A DNA stretch of 41,704 bases from a bacterium (GTDB lineage: Bacteria; Ratteibacteria; UBA8468; B48-G9; JAFGKM01). Below the pieces are notes generated by a model. That model worked only from the letters and a program-made list of their open reading frames with translations, searched no databases and was not told the origin of the DNA. Shown here piece by piece: positions 8,094-17,191 of this stretch; position 1 is the stretch's first letter; every line of letters begins with the position of its first letter. Location of the stretch: assembly GCA_029548585.1 (NCBI GenBank), contig JAKPNC010000143.1:1-41704 (forward strand), read 5' to 3'. Made by a program: the position numbers and the translations under genes.

Positions 8094-9500
8094 ATGATTT
8101 CAGAAAAATCAACATTCGCTCTTTTTTTCGGCAACAGGGGGTTCTTTCCCGGGTCACTGATTTCATCTGCAAGGGAAGAAATGTCAGGGGTTCTAAAGAG
8201 AATGGGACATAAAGTCATCATGCTCGACGAGAAATTAACCCGTTTCGGAGCCGTGGAAACCCCTGCGGAAGGTATGAAATACGCCGAATTCCTCTCCTGC
8301 AACAGGGGCAGGTTTGACGGGATCATTCTTTCCCTGCCCAATTTCGGGGACGAGAACGGGACGATAGCCGCACTGAGGGACTGCGGCGTTCCCATACTTA
8401 TACAGGCCTATCCCGACGAGCTCGACAAGATGGGTCCCCAGTTCAGGAGGGATGCTTTCTGCGGCAAATTCTCCATAATGAATCTCTTCTGCCAGCACGG
8501 TCTTCCCTTTACCGTCATTTCACCCCACACCGTGCGTCCGAAAGACGAAAGGTTTTGCGGCCACGTGGATTATTTTGACAGGCTGTGCAGAGTTGTTAAG
8601 GCCATGAGGCGCATGAGGGTGGGCGCCGTAGGCGCAAGGACGACGCCTTTCAAAACGGTACGCATAGACGAATCCGCGCTTGAAGAACACGGAATAACGA
8701 CCGAGACTTTCGACCTTTCATACGTCTTTTCGAAAATCGAAGGAGTAAAGATTTCAGACAAGCCGTTCAAAAAGAAATCCGCCTCGCTCAAGGATTATTC
8801 CAACTGGCAGGGCGTTCCACGTTCCAGTTTTGAAAAACTTGTCCGTTTGGCGGTTGTCTTCGATTCGATGATTGAAGAGAACGGCCTTGATGCGATCGCC
8901 GTGAGGTGCTGGGACGAAATGCAGAGGTTCGTCGGCATTTCTCCATGCGTGGTGCTGAGCGAAATAAATAACAGGGGCATTCCCGCAGCCTGCGAGGTGG
9001 ACGTTGGCAATGCCGTTACCATGTTTGCACTGGGAAAGGCGGCAGGGAGCCCTGTCACGTGCCTTGACTGGAACAATAATTACGGAGAGGACGATGATAA
9101 GTGTATCCTCTTTCACTGCGGCCCGGTGCCCAGGAAGATGATGAAAACCGAGGGAAGGATAGTTGATCATGCCATCCTTGCAAACTCCCTCGGGCAGGGA
9201 TGTTCCTTCGGGTGCAACCAGGGTCGTATCACCGAAGGTCCATTTACCTACGGGAGCATGCTTACCCGCAAGGGAAACCTTGAATTCTACCTCGGGCAGG
9301 GTGTTTTCACCGACGATCCCATACCGGATGATTTCTTCGGTTGTGCCGGGGTTGCAAGGATTGAAGGGCTGCAGGAAGTGGTCAGGACAATCGGATGCCT
9401 GGGCCACAGGCACCATGCGAGCGTCGTTCCCGGACACGTGATGGCTCCGGTGAGGGAAGCATTCGAGAAATATCTCGGATTTTCCCTGGTGACATTCTGA
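8094..9500 (+). CDS. L-fucose/L-arabinose isomerase-family protein
   Basis: A 468-residue protein of the fucose/arabinose isomerase superfamily. The ATG at 8094 is chosen because GAAGGAGGTG lies 3-13 bases upstream. The N-terminal half is a Rossmann-like substrate-binding region (PNFGDENGTIAAL, PILIQAYPDELDKMG). The C-terminal half has candidate metal ligands in the family order: Glu in ACEVDVGNAVTM, Asp in CLDWNNN, and His in LFHCGPVP, with more His in LGHRHHASVVPGH. Family enzymes interconvert aldoses and ketoses using Mn2+. Many environmental members have unassigned substrates, so no symbol is given. It opens the strand after a terminator and is 22 bases before lptD. Confidence 0.85.
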   Translation: MISEKSTFALFFGNRGFFPGSLISSAREEMSGVLKRMGHKVIMLDEKLTRFGAVETPAEGMKYAEFLSCNRGRFDGIILSLPNFGDENGTIAALRDCGVPILIQAYPDELDKMGPQFRRDAFCGKFSIMNLFCQHGLPFTVISPHTVRPKDERFCGHVDYFDRLCRVVKAMRRMRVGAVGARTTPFKTVRIDESALEEHGITTETFDLSYVFSKIEGVKISDKPFKKKSASLKDYSNWQGVPRSSFEKLVRLAVVFDSMIEENGLDAIAVRCWDEMQRFVGISPCVVLSEINNRGIPAACEVDVGNAVTMFALGKAAGSPVTCLDWNNNYGEDDDKCILFHCGPVPRKMMKTEGRIVDHAILANSLGQGCSFGCNQGRITEGPFTYGSMLTRKGNLEFYLGQGVFTDDPIPDDFFGCAGVARIEGLQEVVRTIGCLGHRHHASVVPGHVMAPVREAFEKYLGFSLVTF

Positions 9501-9522
9501 TACCTTTAAGGCCAGTAAAATA

Positions 9523-11433
9523 ATGGATATCCGTTTCACTTTTCCTGGAGTGGTTTTCGCAGTGATGCTTTTACTCTGCAGCCCTTCTTTTTCTTCCGGC
9601 AGGGCCGTCTATTACACAGCCGACAGCATGAACGTTGAATTTGATACCTTTGGAGAAGCTGAAAAACTGGTGCTTTCGGGAAATGTCAGGATTTCTCTTG
9701 AGGAGGTTAACCTGGCCTGCGGGAAAGCGGTTTTCAACAAGGTGTCCGGCGAGATTGAGGCCAGTGAAGGCATAGAAGCCGAGACTCTCGAGGGGAAATT
9801 TACAGCCGAAAGACTTTCTTACAATGTTTACGAAGGCAGGGGAGTTCTTTTCAACGCTTCTTTTTCCGCCCCTCCCCTGTACGGCAGGGCGGAAAAAATC
9901 GAGAGGGAAAAGGAAACCCTTATTCTTCACAACGGGTATGTCACGACCTGCGACAGGCCTGAGCCCCACTACCGTTTTTCCGTCGACAGGCTCACATATG
10001 TTTACGGGGAATACCTGAGGGCGGAAAGGATGAGGTTCTTTTTGGGGAAAAATGTCTCAATCTTCTATTTCCCCAGGATTACCATTGACCAGAAGACGGG
10101 AGAGCCCCCTTTAGCGGTTTCTTCCAGCAGCAGCGCCAGGCTCGGGGAAACCTTCGACATGTCCTTCCAGCACCGTGTCTCCCGGGATGGGAGCCTGATA
10201 CTAAAGGAGAGGCTCAGCCTTGGCAACGAGGCTTTCGGTGTCGGCGCCGGGATCAGGTCTGTGAAGAATAACCTGGATGTTTCGGCTTTTCTTGCACACA
10301 GGTGGGACGGAAGCGATTGGCAAGGCGGCGGATGGGCCGGGCTGATAAGTCCAATCCCCTTTTTCGGCTCCCAGGGCAGACTGGTTGTTGACTGGCGGTG
10401 GATGGATGACAACGAGTTTTTCTACGATTTCTTCAGGGATCTTTATTCCGAAAAATTCAGGTCTTACAACCATTTTTCAGTTACATCCCTGCTGGGAGAA
10501 AACATTTTCAATATCGGGATAAGGGAGAACGCGGGAGACCCTTTTCTCGGAATTGAAAAAATGCCGGAGATAAGGTTTTTCACGCCTGAGCACAGGGTTC
10601 CCCGGCTTCCGGTATTTTTTGAAAACGACCTGAGGATAACCAATTTCCGGAAGGAAGGCGAATACTGGCAGAGGAGCATGGATACGGCCAGGATCTCGGC
10701 GAGGAAGAAAGCCGGCCGCTTTCTCCTGTCGCCATACCTTTCACTTACAGGGGCCGATTACAGGAATTCTGGAGACTCTATTTTCAATTTCAGAGGGGAA
10801 TCAGGCGCTTCAGCGTCCATGCTTCTGCGCAGGAATGAAGGCGATTTCACCGGGTATATAAGGCCTTCATTATCCATTTTCCGCAGGGACTCGAAGTACG
10901 ATCCCGGCGAACTTGAACCCTTTGACAGGGAAGAAACCCTGGATGACGGAACTTTTACGGCACTTGGCATGAGCTGGTCATCCTGGGAAAAAGATTCCTG
11001 CCTGGGAAGCGTTTCCATGGATAGCGTTTACAGCCTTGATGACGGCAGGTTCAGGGAAACCATTCTGAGGTACAGCCTCCGTATCGGGGAGAGGATAACG
11101 GTTTCCGGCGACAATGAATGGGACTTTGGCTCCGAAGGATCTTCTTTTGGAGTCAACGATATTATCTATGAATCGGGAAGGTACCGTTTCAACCTTGGCA
11201 CCAGGTATGATGACCAGGGAGACGTGTTCGGCCTTGCTGCCGGATTCCGGCATGATGTTAACAGCATGTGGCGTTACTCAATGAAGCTTTTCTACGATGT
11301 GGAGGAAAATTCATTCAACAGGCAGTCCCTTGACATCCGGAGAAAGCTCCACTGCTGGGAACTCAACCTGAGAATAGACAGGGATGACGACGGTTTTTCT
11401 TTTTACATCTTTGCATACCCTGTTTTCATATGA
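9523..11433 (+). CDS. lptD: LptD-like LPS-assembly outer-membrane protein
   Basis: A 636-residue protein with a signal peptide (hydrophobic to about residue 24, ending SFSSGRA). Residues about 28-115 are an LptA/OstA-like beta-jellyroll (YYTADSMNVEFD, LVLSGNVRI, GKAVFNKVSGEIEASEGIEA, LEGKFTAERLSYN). The LptD-typical linker follows (GVLFNASFSAPPLYGRAEKI, VTTCDRPEPHYRF), then a long series of amphipathic beta strands that ends in the aromatic/hydrophobic FYIFAYPVFI. LptD forms the outer-membrane barrel that inserts lipopolysaccharide. It is shorter than the roughly 780-residue enterobacterial form, mainly in the barrel. The start has a weak ribosome site. Confidence 0.85.
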   Translation: MDIRFTFPGVVFAVMLLLCSPSFSSGRAVYYTADSMNVEFDTFGEAEKLVLSGNVRISLEEVNLACGKAVFNKVSGEIEASEGIEAETLEGKFTAERLSYNVYEGRGVLFNASFSAPPLYGRAEKIEREKETLILHNGYVTTCDRPEPHYRFSVDRLTYVYGEYLRAERMRFFLGKNVSIFYFPRITIDQKTGEPPLAVSSSSSARLGETFDMSFQHRVSRDGSLILKERLSLGNEAFGVGAGIRSVKNNLDVSAFLAHRWDGSDWQGGGWAGLISPIPFFGSQGRLVVDWRWMDDNEFFYDFFRDLYSEKFRSYNHFSVTSLLGENIFNIGIRENAGDPFLGIEKMPEIRFFTPEHRVPRLPVFFENDLRITNFRKEGEYWQRSMDTARISARKKAGRFLLSPYLSLTGADYRNSGDSIFNFRGESGASASMLLRRNEGDFTGYIRPSLSIFRRDSKYDPGELEPFDREETLDDGTFTALGMSWSSWEKDSCLGSVSMDSVYSLDDGRFRETILRYSLRIGERITVSGDNEWDFGSEGSSFGVNDIIYESGRYRFNLGTRYDDQGDVFGLAAGFRHDVNSMWRYSMKLFYDVEENSFNRQSLDIRRKLHCWELNLRIDRDDDGFSFYIFAYPVFI

Positions 11434-11485
11434 AGCTCCCATGCCGGAAAAGGTCCGGGGATACAAAAAAAGGAAAAAGGGCGGG

Positions 11486-12232
11486 ATGAAAATGGAGATG
11501 AAAAGAAAGGGAAACAGGAGCAAAACGGGCATCAGGGAGATCCGCATGACAAAGGGATTTCTCAAATATGCCCTGGGTTCGTGCCTGATCGAGATAGGGG
11601 ATACGAGGGTTCTCTGCGCCGTCAGCCAGGAAGAGAGGGTGCCTTTTTTTCTGAGGGATACGGAAAGCGGCTGGCTTACGGCTGAGTATGCCCTGCTTCC
11701 TGCCTCCACGAGCGAAAGAAGCCAGAGAAATTCAAACCTTACCGGGCGCAGCCAGGAGATACAGAGGATGATAGGCCGTTCCCTGAGGGGGGTTCTCGAC
11801 CTGAAAAAAATAGGCGAAAGGACCATTTACGTTGACTGCGATGTCCTGCAGGCAGACGGGGGAACCCGGACCGCTGCAGTGACAGGCGCCTTCGTTGCCC
11901 TTGTAGAAGGTCTCTCCAAGCTCAAGAAGGCAGGCATGTTAAGGCTTCCGCTCCTGAGGGATTACCTTGCGGCCGTCAGTGTCGGCATAGTTTACGGAAA
12001 CAGGTTCGTCGACCTTGATTACCAGGAAGATTCTTCCGCCTCGGTTGATTTAAACGTTGTAATGACAGGAAATGGCGAATTCGTGGAAATCCAGGGTACG
12101 GCTGAAGGCGTTCCTTTCAGCAGGAAGGAACTTGATTCACTCCTTGAGATTGCAGGGGAGGGCATCAGAGAGATAATTGAGATGGAAAAAGGGGTGCTCA
12201 GGGATGAGATTCAATTTTTACTTGGCAACTAA
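11486..12232 (+). CDS. rph: Ribonuclease PH
   Basis: A 248-residue phosphorolytic 3'-5' exoribonuclease that trims tRNA 3' ends. Strong family blocks are GSCLIEIGDTRVLCAVS, WLTAEYALLPAST, TGRSQEIQRMIGRSLR, DCDVLQADGGTRTAAVTGAF, and near the C-terminus VDLNVVMTGNGEFVEIQGTAEG. The frame is open upstream past the end of lptD. The ATG at 11486 is preferred because it follows a purine-rich AAAAAGGGCGGG stretch and gives near-normal length; ATGs at 11492 and 11498 are also possible. The N-terminus is more basic than usual. It overlaps rdgB by 29 bases, and the rph-rdgB order is common. Confidence 0.93.
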   Translation: MKMEMKRKGNRSKTGIREIRMTKGFLKYALGSCLIEIGDTRVLCAVSQEERVPFFLRDTESGWLTAEYALLPASTSERSQRNSNLTGRSQEIQRMIGRSLRGVLDLKKIGERTIYVDCDVLQADGGTRTAAVTGAFVALVEGLSKLKKAGMLRLPLLRDYLAAVSVGIVYGNRFVDLDYQEDSSASVDLNVVMTGNGEFVEIQGTAEGVPFSRKELDSLLEIAGEGIREIIEMEKGVLRDEIQFLLGN

Positions 12233-12806
12233 GAATGTCAACAAGGTGAACGAAGTCCGCAGGATAATGTCCGGCAATAACATTGATGTCCTTCCATGCC
12301 CGGAAGGGATAGATTTTCCCGATGAAAACGGCGTGACATTCGAAGAAAACGCCCTTCTGAAGGCCGCCCATCTGAGGAGCCTGCTTCCGGGGGCTTTCGT
12401 TGCGGGGGAAGATTCCGGGCTCGAGGTTGAAATGCTCGGCGGCCAGCCCGGGGTCAACTCTGCAAGGTTTGCCGGCATTCACGGGGATGACCGGGCCAAC
12501 ATAAAAAAGCTCCTGGAATCCCTTTCATCCTTCCGCAGGATGGAAGACCGCAAGGCAAGGTTTGTAACATCGGTGGCCTTCATAGGTTCCGGGTCGCCAG
12601 TATTCTTCAGGGGGGAAATAGAGGGTTTCATATCCCTTTTCCCCAGGGGCAGCGGAGGTTTCGGGTACGACCCTGTTTTCATTCTGCCATCTTCGGGCAA
12701 AACCTTCGCCGAGATGACCCCTGAAGAGAAGAACCTGGTAAGCCACAGGGCCTCGGCATTCAGAAAACTTTCTTTATATTTGCAGAAAGGCGGAGAAAAA
12801 AGGTAA
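12204..12806 (+). CDS. rdgB: Non-canonical purine NTP pyrophosphatase (RdgB/HAM1)
   Basis: A 200-residue house-cleaning enzyme that hydrolyses dITP, ITP and XTP to monophosphates. It shows FYLATKNVNKVNEVRRIM, TFEENALLKAAHLRS, AGEDSGLEVEMLGGQPGVNSAR, GFGYDPVFILP, TFAEMTPEEKNLVSHRASAF. The ATG at 12204, inside the end of rph, is chosen because it gives the canonical start MRFNFYLATKN; an earlier in-frame start would add nine unrelated residues. Translational coupling with rph is likely. Its stop codon overlaps the -10 element proposed for the following tRNA gene. Confidence 0.95.
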   Translation: MRFNFYLATKNVNKVNEVRRIMSGNNIDVLPCPEGIDFPDENGVTFEENALLKAAHLRSLLPGAFVAGEDSGLEVEMLGGQPGVNSARFAGIHGDDRANIKKLLESLSSFRRMEDRKARFVTSVAFIGSGSPVFFRGEIEGFISLFPRGSGGFGYDPVFILPSSGKTFAEMTPEEKNLVSHRASAFRKLSLYLQKGGEKR

Positions 12807-12809
12807 AAT
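12780..12809 (+). promoter_or_regulatory. Putative promoter of tRNA-Met
   Basis: TTGCAG (12780-12785) and TAAAAT (12804-12809) are separated by 18 bases. The -10 element overlaps the rdgB stop codon. The predicted start lies about ten bases before the tRNA. Confidence 0.45.
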
Positions 12810-12825
12810 AATAGGGTTCTTTAAT

Positions 12826-12897
12826 GGCGGGGTAGCTCAGTGGCAGAGCAGTCGGCTCATACCCGGCGCGTCTGGGGTTCGAATCCCCATCCCGCTA
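12826..12897 (+). tRNA. tRNA-Met (CAT anticodon)
   Basis: The cloverleaf folds by eye: acceptor GGCGGGG with TCCCGCT (G-T pairs at both ends), D arm GCTC...GAGC, anticodon stem GTCGG/CCGGC around CTCATAC (anticodon CAT), T arm TGGGG TTCGAAT CCCCA, discriminator A. CCA is not encoded directly. The anticodon stem lacks the three G-C pairs of initiator tRNA, so this is an elongator-type tRNA-Met. A tRNA-Ile whose C34 is modified to lysidine cannot be excluded. Confidence 0.92.
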
Positions 12898-12937
12898 CTC
12901 CATCCTTTGATCCGATCCAAGAGCCCGGGAGTAAAAA

Positions 12938-14221
12938 GTGTTTGTCAAATTGAACGGAATGCCCTATCAAAACGGCAGGAAGATGGGGTTGCATTCAAAG
13001 AACGTCCTTAAAAAAAGAATATTGCAGGTAGAATCGATAAGAAAAGCCGGCAAGGTTTCTTCCCGGATCCTCTCTTCGCGCGTAAAAGAATTTACATCTC
13101 TTCTCCTGAAGGTCTCCCCTCACTGGCTGGATGAAATAAAGGGCCAGTCGGAAACCTCCGGGCTGGATGTGAGCAGCCTGGTCGGATTGAACTGCCTGCC
13201 CGACGGCTTCTTTTCAAACATGTCTCCCGGTCCTGTAATTGATACAAGCCAGAACTGCTCCTCATTCTTCCTGTCGGAGCCGTCAAGGAATATCCTGTTC
13301 AAGATAAGGGACGAGAAGAACTTCCCTCAATCTTTTCTCGTGCTGCATAGCCGGGGTTTTTACTCGTCTCAAGCCGGGCGGGACATAGGGAATGCCGGAT
13401 TTGCACATTTCTTCAACGAGAAGGCCCTGGCCGGGGCAAATAACACCGGGTCCTATACCACCCATCCCACTGAAAGACCTCTCTTCAACGATTGCCACGT
13501 TATGAGATACGTATCAGAGAGGGCGGGATCTGTCCGGGAGATTCCAGGCCTCATAGAGAACCTTATAGAAAAAAAAGCAATGGGCGGCGCAAACGGGGAA
13601 AGGGGAGCCATCTTCCTCTTTGCCGATCCCGTCGAGGGACTTCTTGTCGAGTGCGATTCACGGGATTACACGGCAAGGTTCATCTCAAAGGGAAAATATG
13701 CCGTGACCAACCATTATACCACGGCGAAAGCCAGAAAATGGGAATCCCTGCCTCCCGGAAATAATACGCTGACCAGGAGGAAGAGGCTCAGGGATCTTCT
13801 CTCGAAAAGCGGCGGAATTCTTTCGCCTGAGCGGGTATGCGAGATTTCGAGGGATACCAAGAACCATCCGGACAGCCTCTGCAAGAGGGCAGGCTCAACT
13901 TTCTTCACTACCGTATCTGCCCAGTGCCAGTTTATTGACAGGAAAAATATCTCCGGATCGATTAACCTTGTATCCTGCGGGAATCCTCTCACTTCCGTTT
14001 TTTTGCCGTTTGCCCTGCCTTTCGAACGGACCTTCGTGCCCGCCCTTTCGGGGGATTACTACATGGCATCGGAGGCAGCAGGATTTACCGGAGATGAGGC
14101 CGGGACATCCCGCGTCAGGCATCCCGGGTGGGAGATCTCTGCATTTGACAGGACGGGAGAGGCCGGGGCGCTCTGGGAGGAAGCTTACTTAATGCTCAAA
14201 AGGAGAAATGATATTTCATGA
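12938..14221 (+). CDS. C45-family Ntn-hydrolase (acyl-CoA:6-APA acyltransferase-like)
   Basis: A 427-residue protein starting at GTG, with GGGAG six bases upstream. The opening LNGMPYQNGRKMGLHSKN resembles the G-x-P-x-x-x-G-x-x-x-G start of C45 peptidases. Cys107 in SQNCSSFFL is the likely autocatalytic Ntn nucleophile; cleavage before it would give subunits of about 106 and 321 residues. AVTNHYTT and GSINLVSCGNP fit the later core strands. Family members hydrolyse or transfer amides, as in penicillin acyltransferase and various N-acyl amidohydrolases. There is no clear signal peptide. Its stop codon overlaps the fumarase alpha start (ATGA), so the genes are probably coupled. Confidence 0.72.
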   Translation: MFVKLNGMPYQNGRKMGLHSKNVLKKRILQVESIRKAGKVSSRILSSRVKEFTSLLLKVSPHWLDEIKGQSETSGLDVSSLVGLNCLPDGFFSNMSPGPVIDTSQNCSSFFLSEPSRNILFKIRDEKNFPQSFLVLHSRGFYSSQAGRDIGNAGFAHFFNEKALAGANNTGSYTTHPTERPLFNDCHVMRYVSERAGSVREIPGLIENLIEKKAMGGANGERGAIFLFADPVEGLLVECDSRDYTARFISKGKYAVTNHYTTAKARKWESLPPGNNTLTRRKRLRDLLSKSGGILSPERVCEISRDTKNHPDSLCKRAGSTFFTTVSAQCQFIDRKNISGSINLVSCGNPLTSVFLPFALPFERTFVPALSGDYYMASEAAGFTGDEAGTSRVRHPGWEISAFDRTGEAGALWEEAYLMLKRRNDIS

Positions 14222-15156
14222 CATACAAAACCGTATCGGAAAAGATCCTTCTTAAAACGCTTGACAGCCTCATACTGAAAAGCGTCACTGCCATTCCCGG
14301 GGACGTTAAGCTCTGCCTCGAAAAGATAATGGAAGCAGAAAAGCCGGGAAGCATGGCCGCCGAGAGTATCAGGGTGACAATGGAAAACCTCAGGATGTGC
14401 GAAAAGGAATCCCTTCTTGCGTGTCCCGACACGGGCTATCCCCTCTTCTATTTCAGGGTAGGTAGCGGGATCCTTCCGGAAAACGGCATGGAGTCACTTT
14501 ATGAAGCATCAATCCGCTGCGTTGAAAGGGCCACCGGCAAAAACCGCCTGCGCAAGACCATGGTCCATCCACTTACAAGGTTCAATCCCGGAACCAATGT
14601 CATCCAGTTCCTTCCAAAGGTGGAGGTTAAATTTTCCGGGGATATAGATTACCTGGAAGCCACCTTTGTTCCAAAGGGAGGGGGATCGGAGATATTCGGG
14701 ACTTTCTACAGAATGATGACGCCGGTTGACGGGATCAGGGGGGTAAAGAAATTTATCCTGGATTCCGCACAAAGGGCAATGGAAGCCGGCAAGAGCTGTC
14801 CCCCGAACCTTGTCGGAATCGGCATAGGAGGCACTGCCGATCTCTGCATGAAGCTTGCAAAGGAATCCGCATTGCTCAGGCCTGTCGGAAGCCGTCATCC
14901 CGAGAAGATAATCTCCGACATGGAAAGATCTCTGATGGATGACATAAATTCTCTGGGTATCGGTTCAATGGGGACAGGGGGCAAAATCTCCCTGCTTGAC
15001 CTCCATATAGAATACGCCGCCTCGCACACCGCGGCCCTCCCGGTGGCGTTCAACTGCCAGTGTTCGGTATGCAGGAGGGCGACTGCAAGGATATACCCTT
15101 CAGGAAAGGTTGAAATGCTTGATTACCCCGACTGGTTCGGAAGAGGTGAAAAATGA
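14218..15156 (+). CDS. Class I fumarate hydratase / tartrate dehydratase-type, alpha (N-terminal) subunit
   Basis: A 312-residue Fe-S hydro-lyase subunit. Cluster cysteines are visible in LLACPDTGYPLFYF, IGGTADLCMKLAKESALLRP and FNCQCSVCRRATARI, with family motifs GGSEIFGTFYRMMTP and SMGTGGKISLLDLHIEYAASHTAALPVAFN. The heterodimer adds or removes water from fumarate, tartrate or methylmalate-like acids using an oxygen-sensitive [4Fe-4S] cluster. It overlaps the beta subunit by four bases (ATGA). Which dicarboxylate is used cannot be told from sequence, so no gene symbol is given. Confidence 0.92.
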   Translation: MTYKTVSEKILLKTLDSLILKSVTAIPGDVKLCLEKIMEAEKPGSMAAESIRVTMENLRMCEKESLLACPDTGYPLFYFRVGSGILPENGMESLYEASIRCVERATGKNRLRKTMVHPLTRFNPGTNVIQFLPKVEVKFSGDIDYLEATFVPKGGGSEIFGTFYRMMTPVDGIRGVKKFILDSAQRAMEAGKSCPPNLVGIGIGGTADLCMKLAKESALLRPVGSRHPEKIISDMERSLMDDINSLGIGSMGTGGKISLLDLHIEYAASHTAALPVAFNCQCSVCRRATARIYPSGKVEMLDYPDWFGRGEK

Positions 15157-15773
15157 TAAAAGAGATTACCCTGCCGCTTGAAATGAAGACACTTCGCAGC
15201 CTTGTAGCCGGAGATCTCGTCACCCTTACGGGCAGGATATTTACCGGAAGGGAATCCTTTTACATCAGGGCGGTGGAAGAAAAGATCTTGCCGGACCTTG
15301 ACTACGAAGCCATAAACGTCATGATGCACGTCGGACCCGTCATGGAGAAGACGCAGGGAGAGTGGAAGGTCCTCAGTCTTACCCCTACGACAAGCATAAG
15401 GATGGAGAAGTATGCAGGCCCAATGATTAAAAGGCTCAGGACCAGGGCCCTTATAGGAAAGGGAACCATGGGCAGGAAGAGCATGGAGGCCATGAAGAAA
15501 GAGGGGGCCGTCCACCTGTCTCCCACGGGCATATATCCTTCGCTTCTTGCAGGTCAGGTCAGGAAGGTGGAGAAGGTCTTTTTTCTCGAAGAAACAGGGC
15601 CCACTGAAGCAACCTGGATCTTCGATGTGGCATCCTTCGGCCCTTTCCTGGTTGACATGGACTGCCATGGAGGTAATTATTTTGAAGGCATCATATCCCG
15701 TTCCATGGAGCAGATGAAGAAGGTTTATGCAAAACACGGCATACCCCAGGGTTACAAGTACACTCCTATTTGA
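15153..15773 (+). CDS. Class I fumarate hydratase / tartrate dehydratase-type, beta (C-terminal) subunit
   Basis: A 206-residue swivelling subunit that pairs with the alpha gene just upstream. Features are AGDLVTLTGRIFTGRESFYIR near the N-terminus, HVGPVM, the substrate loop TPTTSIRMEKYAGPMIKR, and LIGKGTMGRKSMEAMKKEGAVH. The usual GRD-x-AH in the first block is here GRESFYI, a small departure from well-studied fumarases that could alter substrate choice. The gene is in a unit with the C45 hydrolase upstream and an M20 amidohydrolase 46 bases downstream. Confidence 0.9.
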   Translation: MIKEITLPLEMKTLRSLVAGDLVTLTGRIFTGRESFYIRAVEEKILPDLDYEAINVMMHVGPVMEKTQGEWKVLSLTPTTSIRMEKYAGPMIKRLRTRALIGKGTMGRKSMEAMKKEGAVHLSPTGIYPSLLAGQVRKVEKVFFLEETGPTEATWIFDVASFGPFLVDMDCHGGNYFEGIISRSMEQMKKVYAKHGIPQGYKYTPI

Positions 15774-15819
15774 GCCTGGGATTTGACTTTCATTTTCACA
15801 AAGACGGAGAGGAGATTAC

Positions 15820-17145
15820 ATGATAAGCAGGGAAAAAGCCAAAAAGAATATATGCAGGATTATAGACGAAGAGAGCAGTCGTATCATTAAAATCGGGGAG
15901 GATATACTCAGGATGCCTGAGAAGGGGTTCCAGGAATTCAAAACTTCCGCCTACGTGCAGGAATGCTTCGGGAAAGAGGGTATCCCTTTCAGGTCGGGGC
16001 TCGCCGTAACAGGCGTGCGTGCGGACCTCGGGGGTGGCAGTAAGGGGCCCCGGATAGCCCTCATGGGAGAGCTCGACGCCCTTTCCGTCCCGGAACATCC
16101 TTTTGCGGATGTTGAAACCGGCGCCGCCCATGCCTGCGGCCATAACGCACAGCTGAGCGGCATGCTCGGGGCTGCCATTGGCTTGAAGAGAAGCGGGGTG
16201 CTGGAACATCTTGCGGGTTCAATCTCCTTCATGGCCGTTCCGGCAGAAGAGCTTAACGATATGAATTACAGGCTTGACCTGAGAAAAAAAAGAAAAATAT
16301 CCTTCATGTCAGGCAAGCAGGAGTTCATAAAAATAGGATGCTTTGACGATATAGACATGGCTATCATGATACACGGATCCGAGGGCCGCGGGGCGGGAGT
16401 TAGTGAATCCTACAACGGCTTCCTGTTCAAGGTTTCACGCTTTACGGGCAGGGCGGCCCATTCCGCGGCGTCTCCGCATCTTGGCGTAAATGCTCTACAG
16501 GCGGCTTCTCTCGCTCTTTCCGCCCTGAACGCACAGAACGAGACATACCTCGACGAGGAGCGTGCAAGGATACATTCCATATTCGAAATTCCATCTGCGG
16601 CAGTCAACGTAGTTCCGGCCGGCGTGGTAATGGAAACCCAGGTCAGGGCATCTAACGTGGAATCTATCCTGGGCGCTTCCAAAAAGGCCGACAGGGCGCT
16701 CAAGGCAGGGGCTCTCGCTCTCGGGGCAAAGGTTGCAATACAGACCATACCGGGCTATATGCCTACCATTCAGAACAAGGGGCTGATAGAGATTTACAGG
16801 CAGAACGTCATTCCCTTCATTCCCGGCCAGAAGTTTTACTTCAATCCTCCAAAGGCGTCTTCAACGGACATGGGAGACGTTTCTCAGATCATGCCTGCCA
16901 TACATCCTTACATGGGAGGCTGGAAGGGATCTCCGCACGGGCGGAATTTTGAAGTGACAGACAAGAACCTTGCCTACGTCGTACCGGCAAAGGTCCTTGC
17001 CCTGTGCGCCATAGACCTTCTTTGGGACAAAGCCGGGCAGGCCATGTCTATACTCCGGGAAACCAAGCCGGCCCTGACGAAGAAAAGGTATCTGGAGATA
17101 CAGGAGAAGAACTTCAACAGGTCTCTCTACGATTATTCCAGGTAG
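15820..17145 (+). CDS. M20-family amidohydrolase
   Basis: A 441-residue metallopeptidase-like amidohydrolase, in the M20D/AbgB region of the family. Metal ligands are visible in MGELDALSVPEH, GAAHACGHNAQLSG and VPAEEL, with a lid/dimerisation domain from about residue 205 (FTGRAAHSAASPHLGVNALQA) and further ligand segments in IMIHGSEGR. Family enzymes split N-acyl amino acids, p-aminobenzoyl-glutamate or similar amides. An insertion around MNYRLDLRKKRKISFMSGKQ follows the glutamate motif, as in some p-aminobenzoyl-glutamate hydrolase-type proteins. GGAGAGGAG lies just before the ATG. It sits on the same strand after the C45 hydrolase and fumarase. Confidence 0.87.
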   Translation: MISREKAKKNICRIIDEESSRIIKIGEDILRMPEKGFQEFKTSAYVQECFGKEGIPFRSGLAVTGVRADLGGGSKGPRIALMGELDALSVPEHPFADVETGAAHACGHNAQLSGMLGAAIGLKRSGVLEHLAGSISFMAVPAEELNDMNYRLDLRKKRKISFMSGKQEFIKIGCFDDIDMAIMIHGSEGRGAGVSESYNGFLFKVSRFTGRAAHSAASPHLGVNALQAASLALSALNAQNETYLDEERARIHSIFEIPSAAVNVVPAGVVMETQVRASNVESILGASKKADRALKAGALALGAKVAIQTIPGYMPTIQNKGLIEIYRQNVIPFIPGQKFYFNPPKASSTDMGDVSQIMPAIHPYMGGWKGSPHGRNFEVTDKNLAYVVPAKVLALCAIDLLWDKAGQAMSILRETKPALTKKRYLEIQEKNFNRSLYDYSR

Positions 17146-17165
17146 ACGGCCTCATTCAGCCTTAT

Positions 17166-17181
17166 GCCCGGCGCTCCGGGC
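17166..17181. terminator. Hairpin between convergent M20 and pilT genes
   Basis: A perfect six-base-pair stem GCCCGG/CCGGGC with loop CGCT lies in the 46-base gap between two convergent genes. No T tract follows on either strand, so this is only a possible bidirectional transcription block. Confidence 0.3.
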
Positions 17182-17191
17182 GGCGGGGGCG

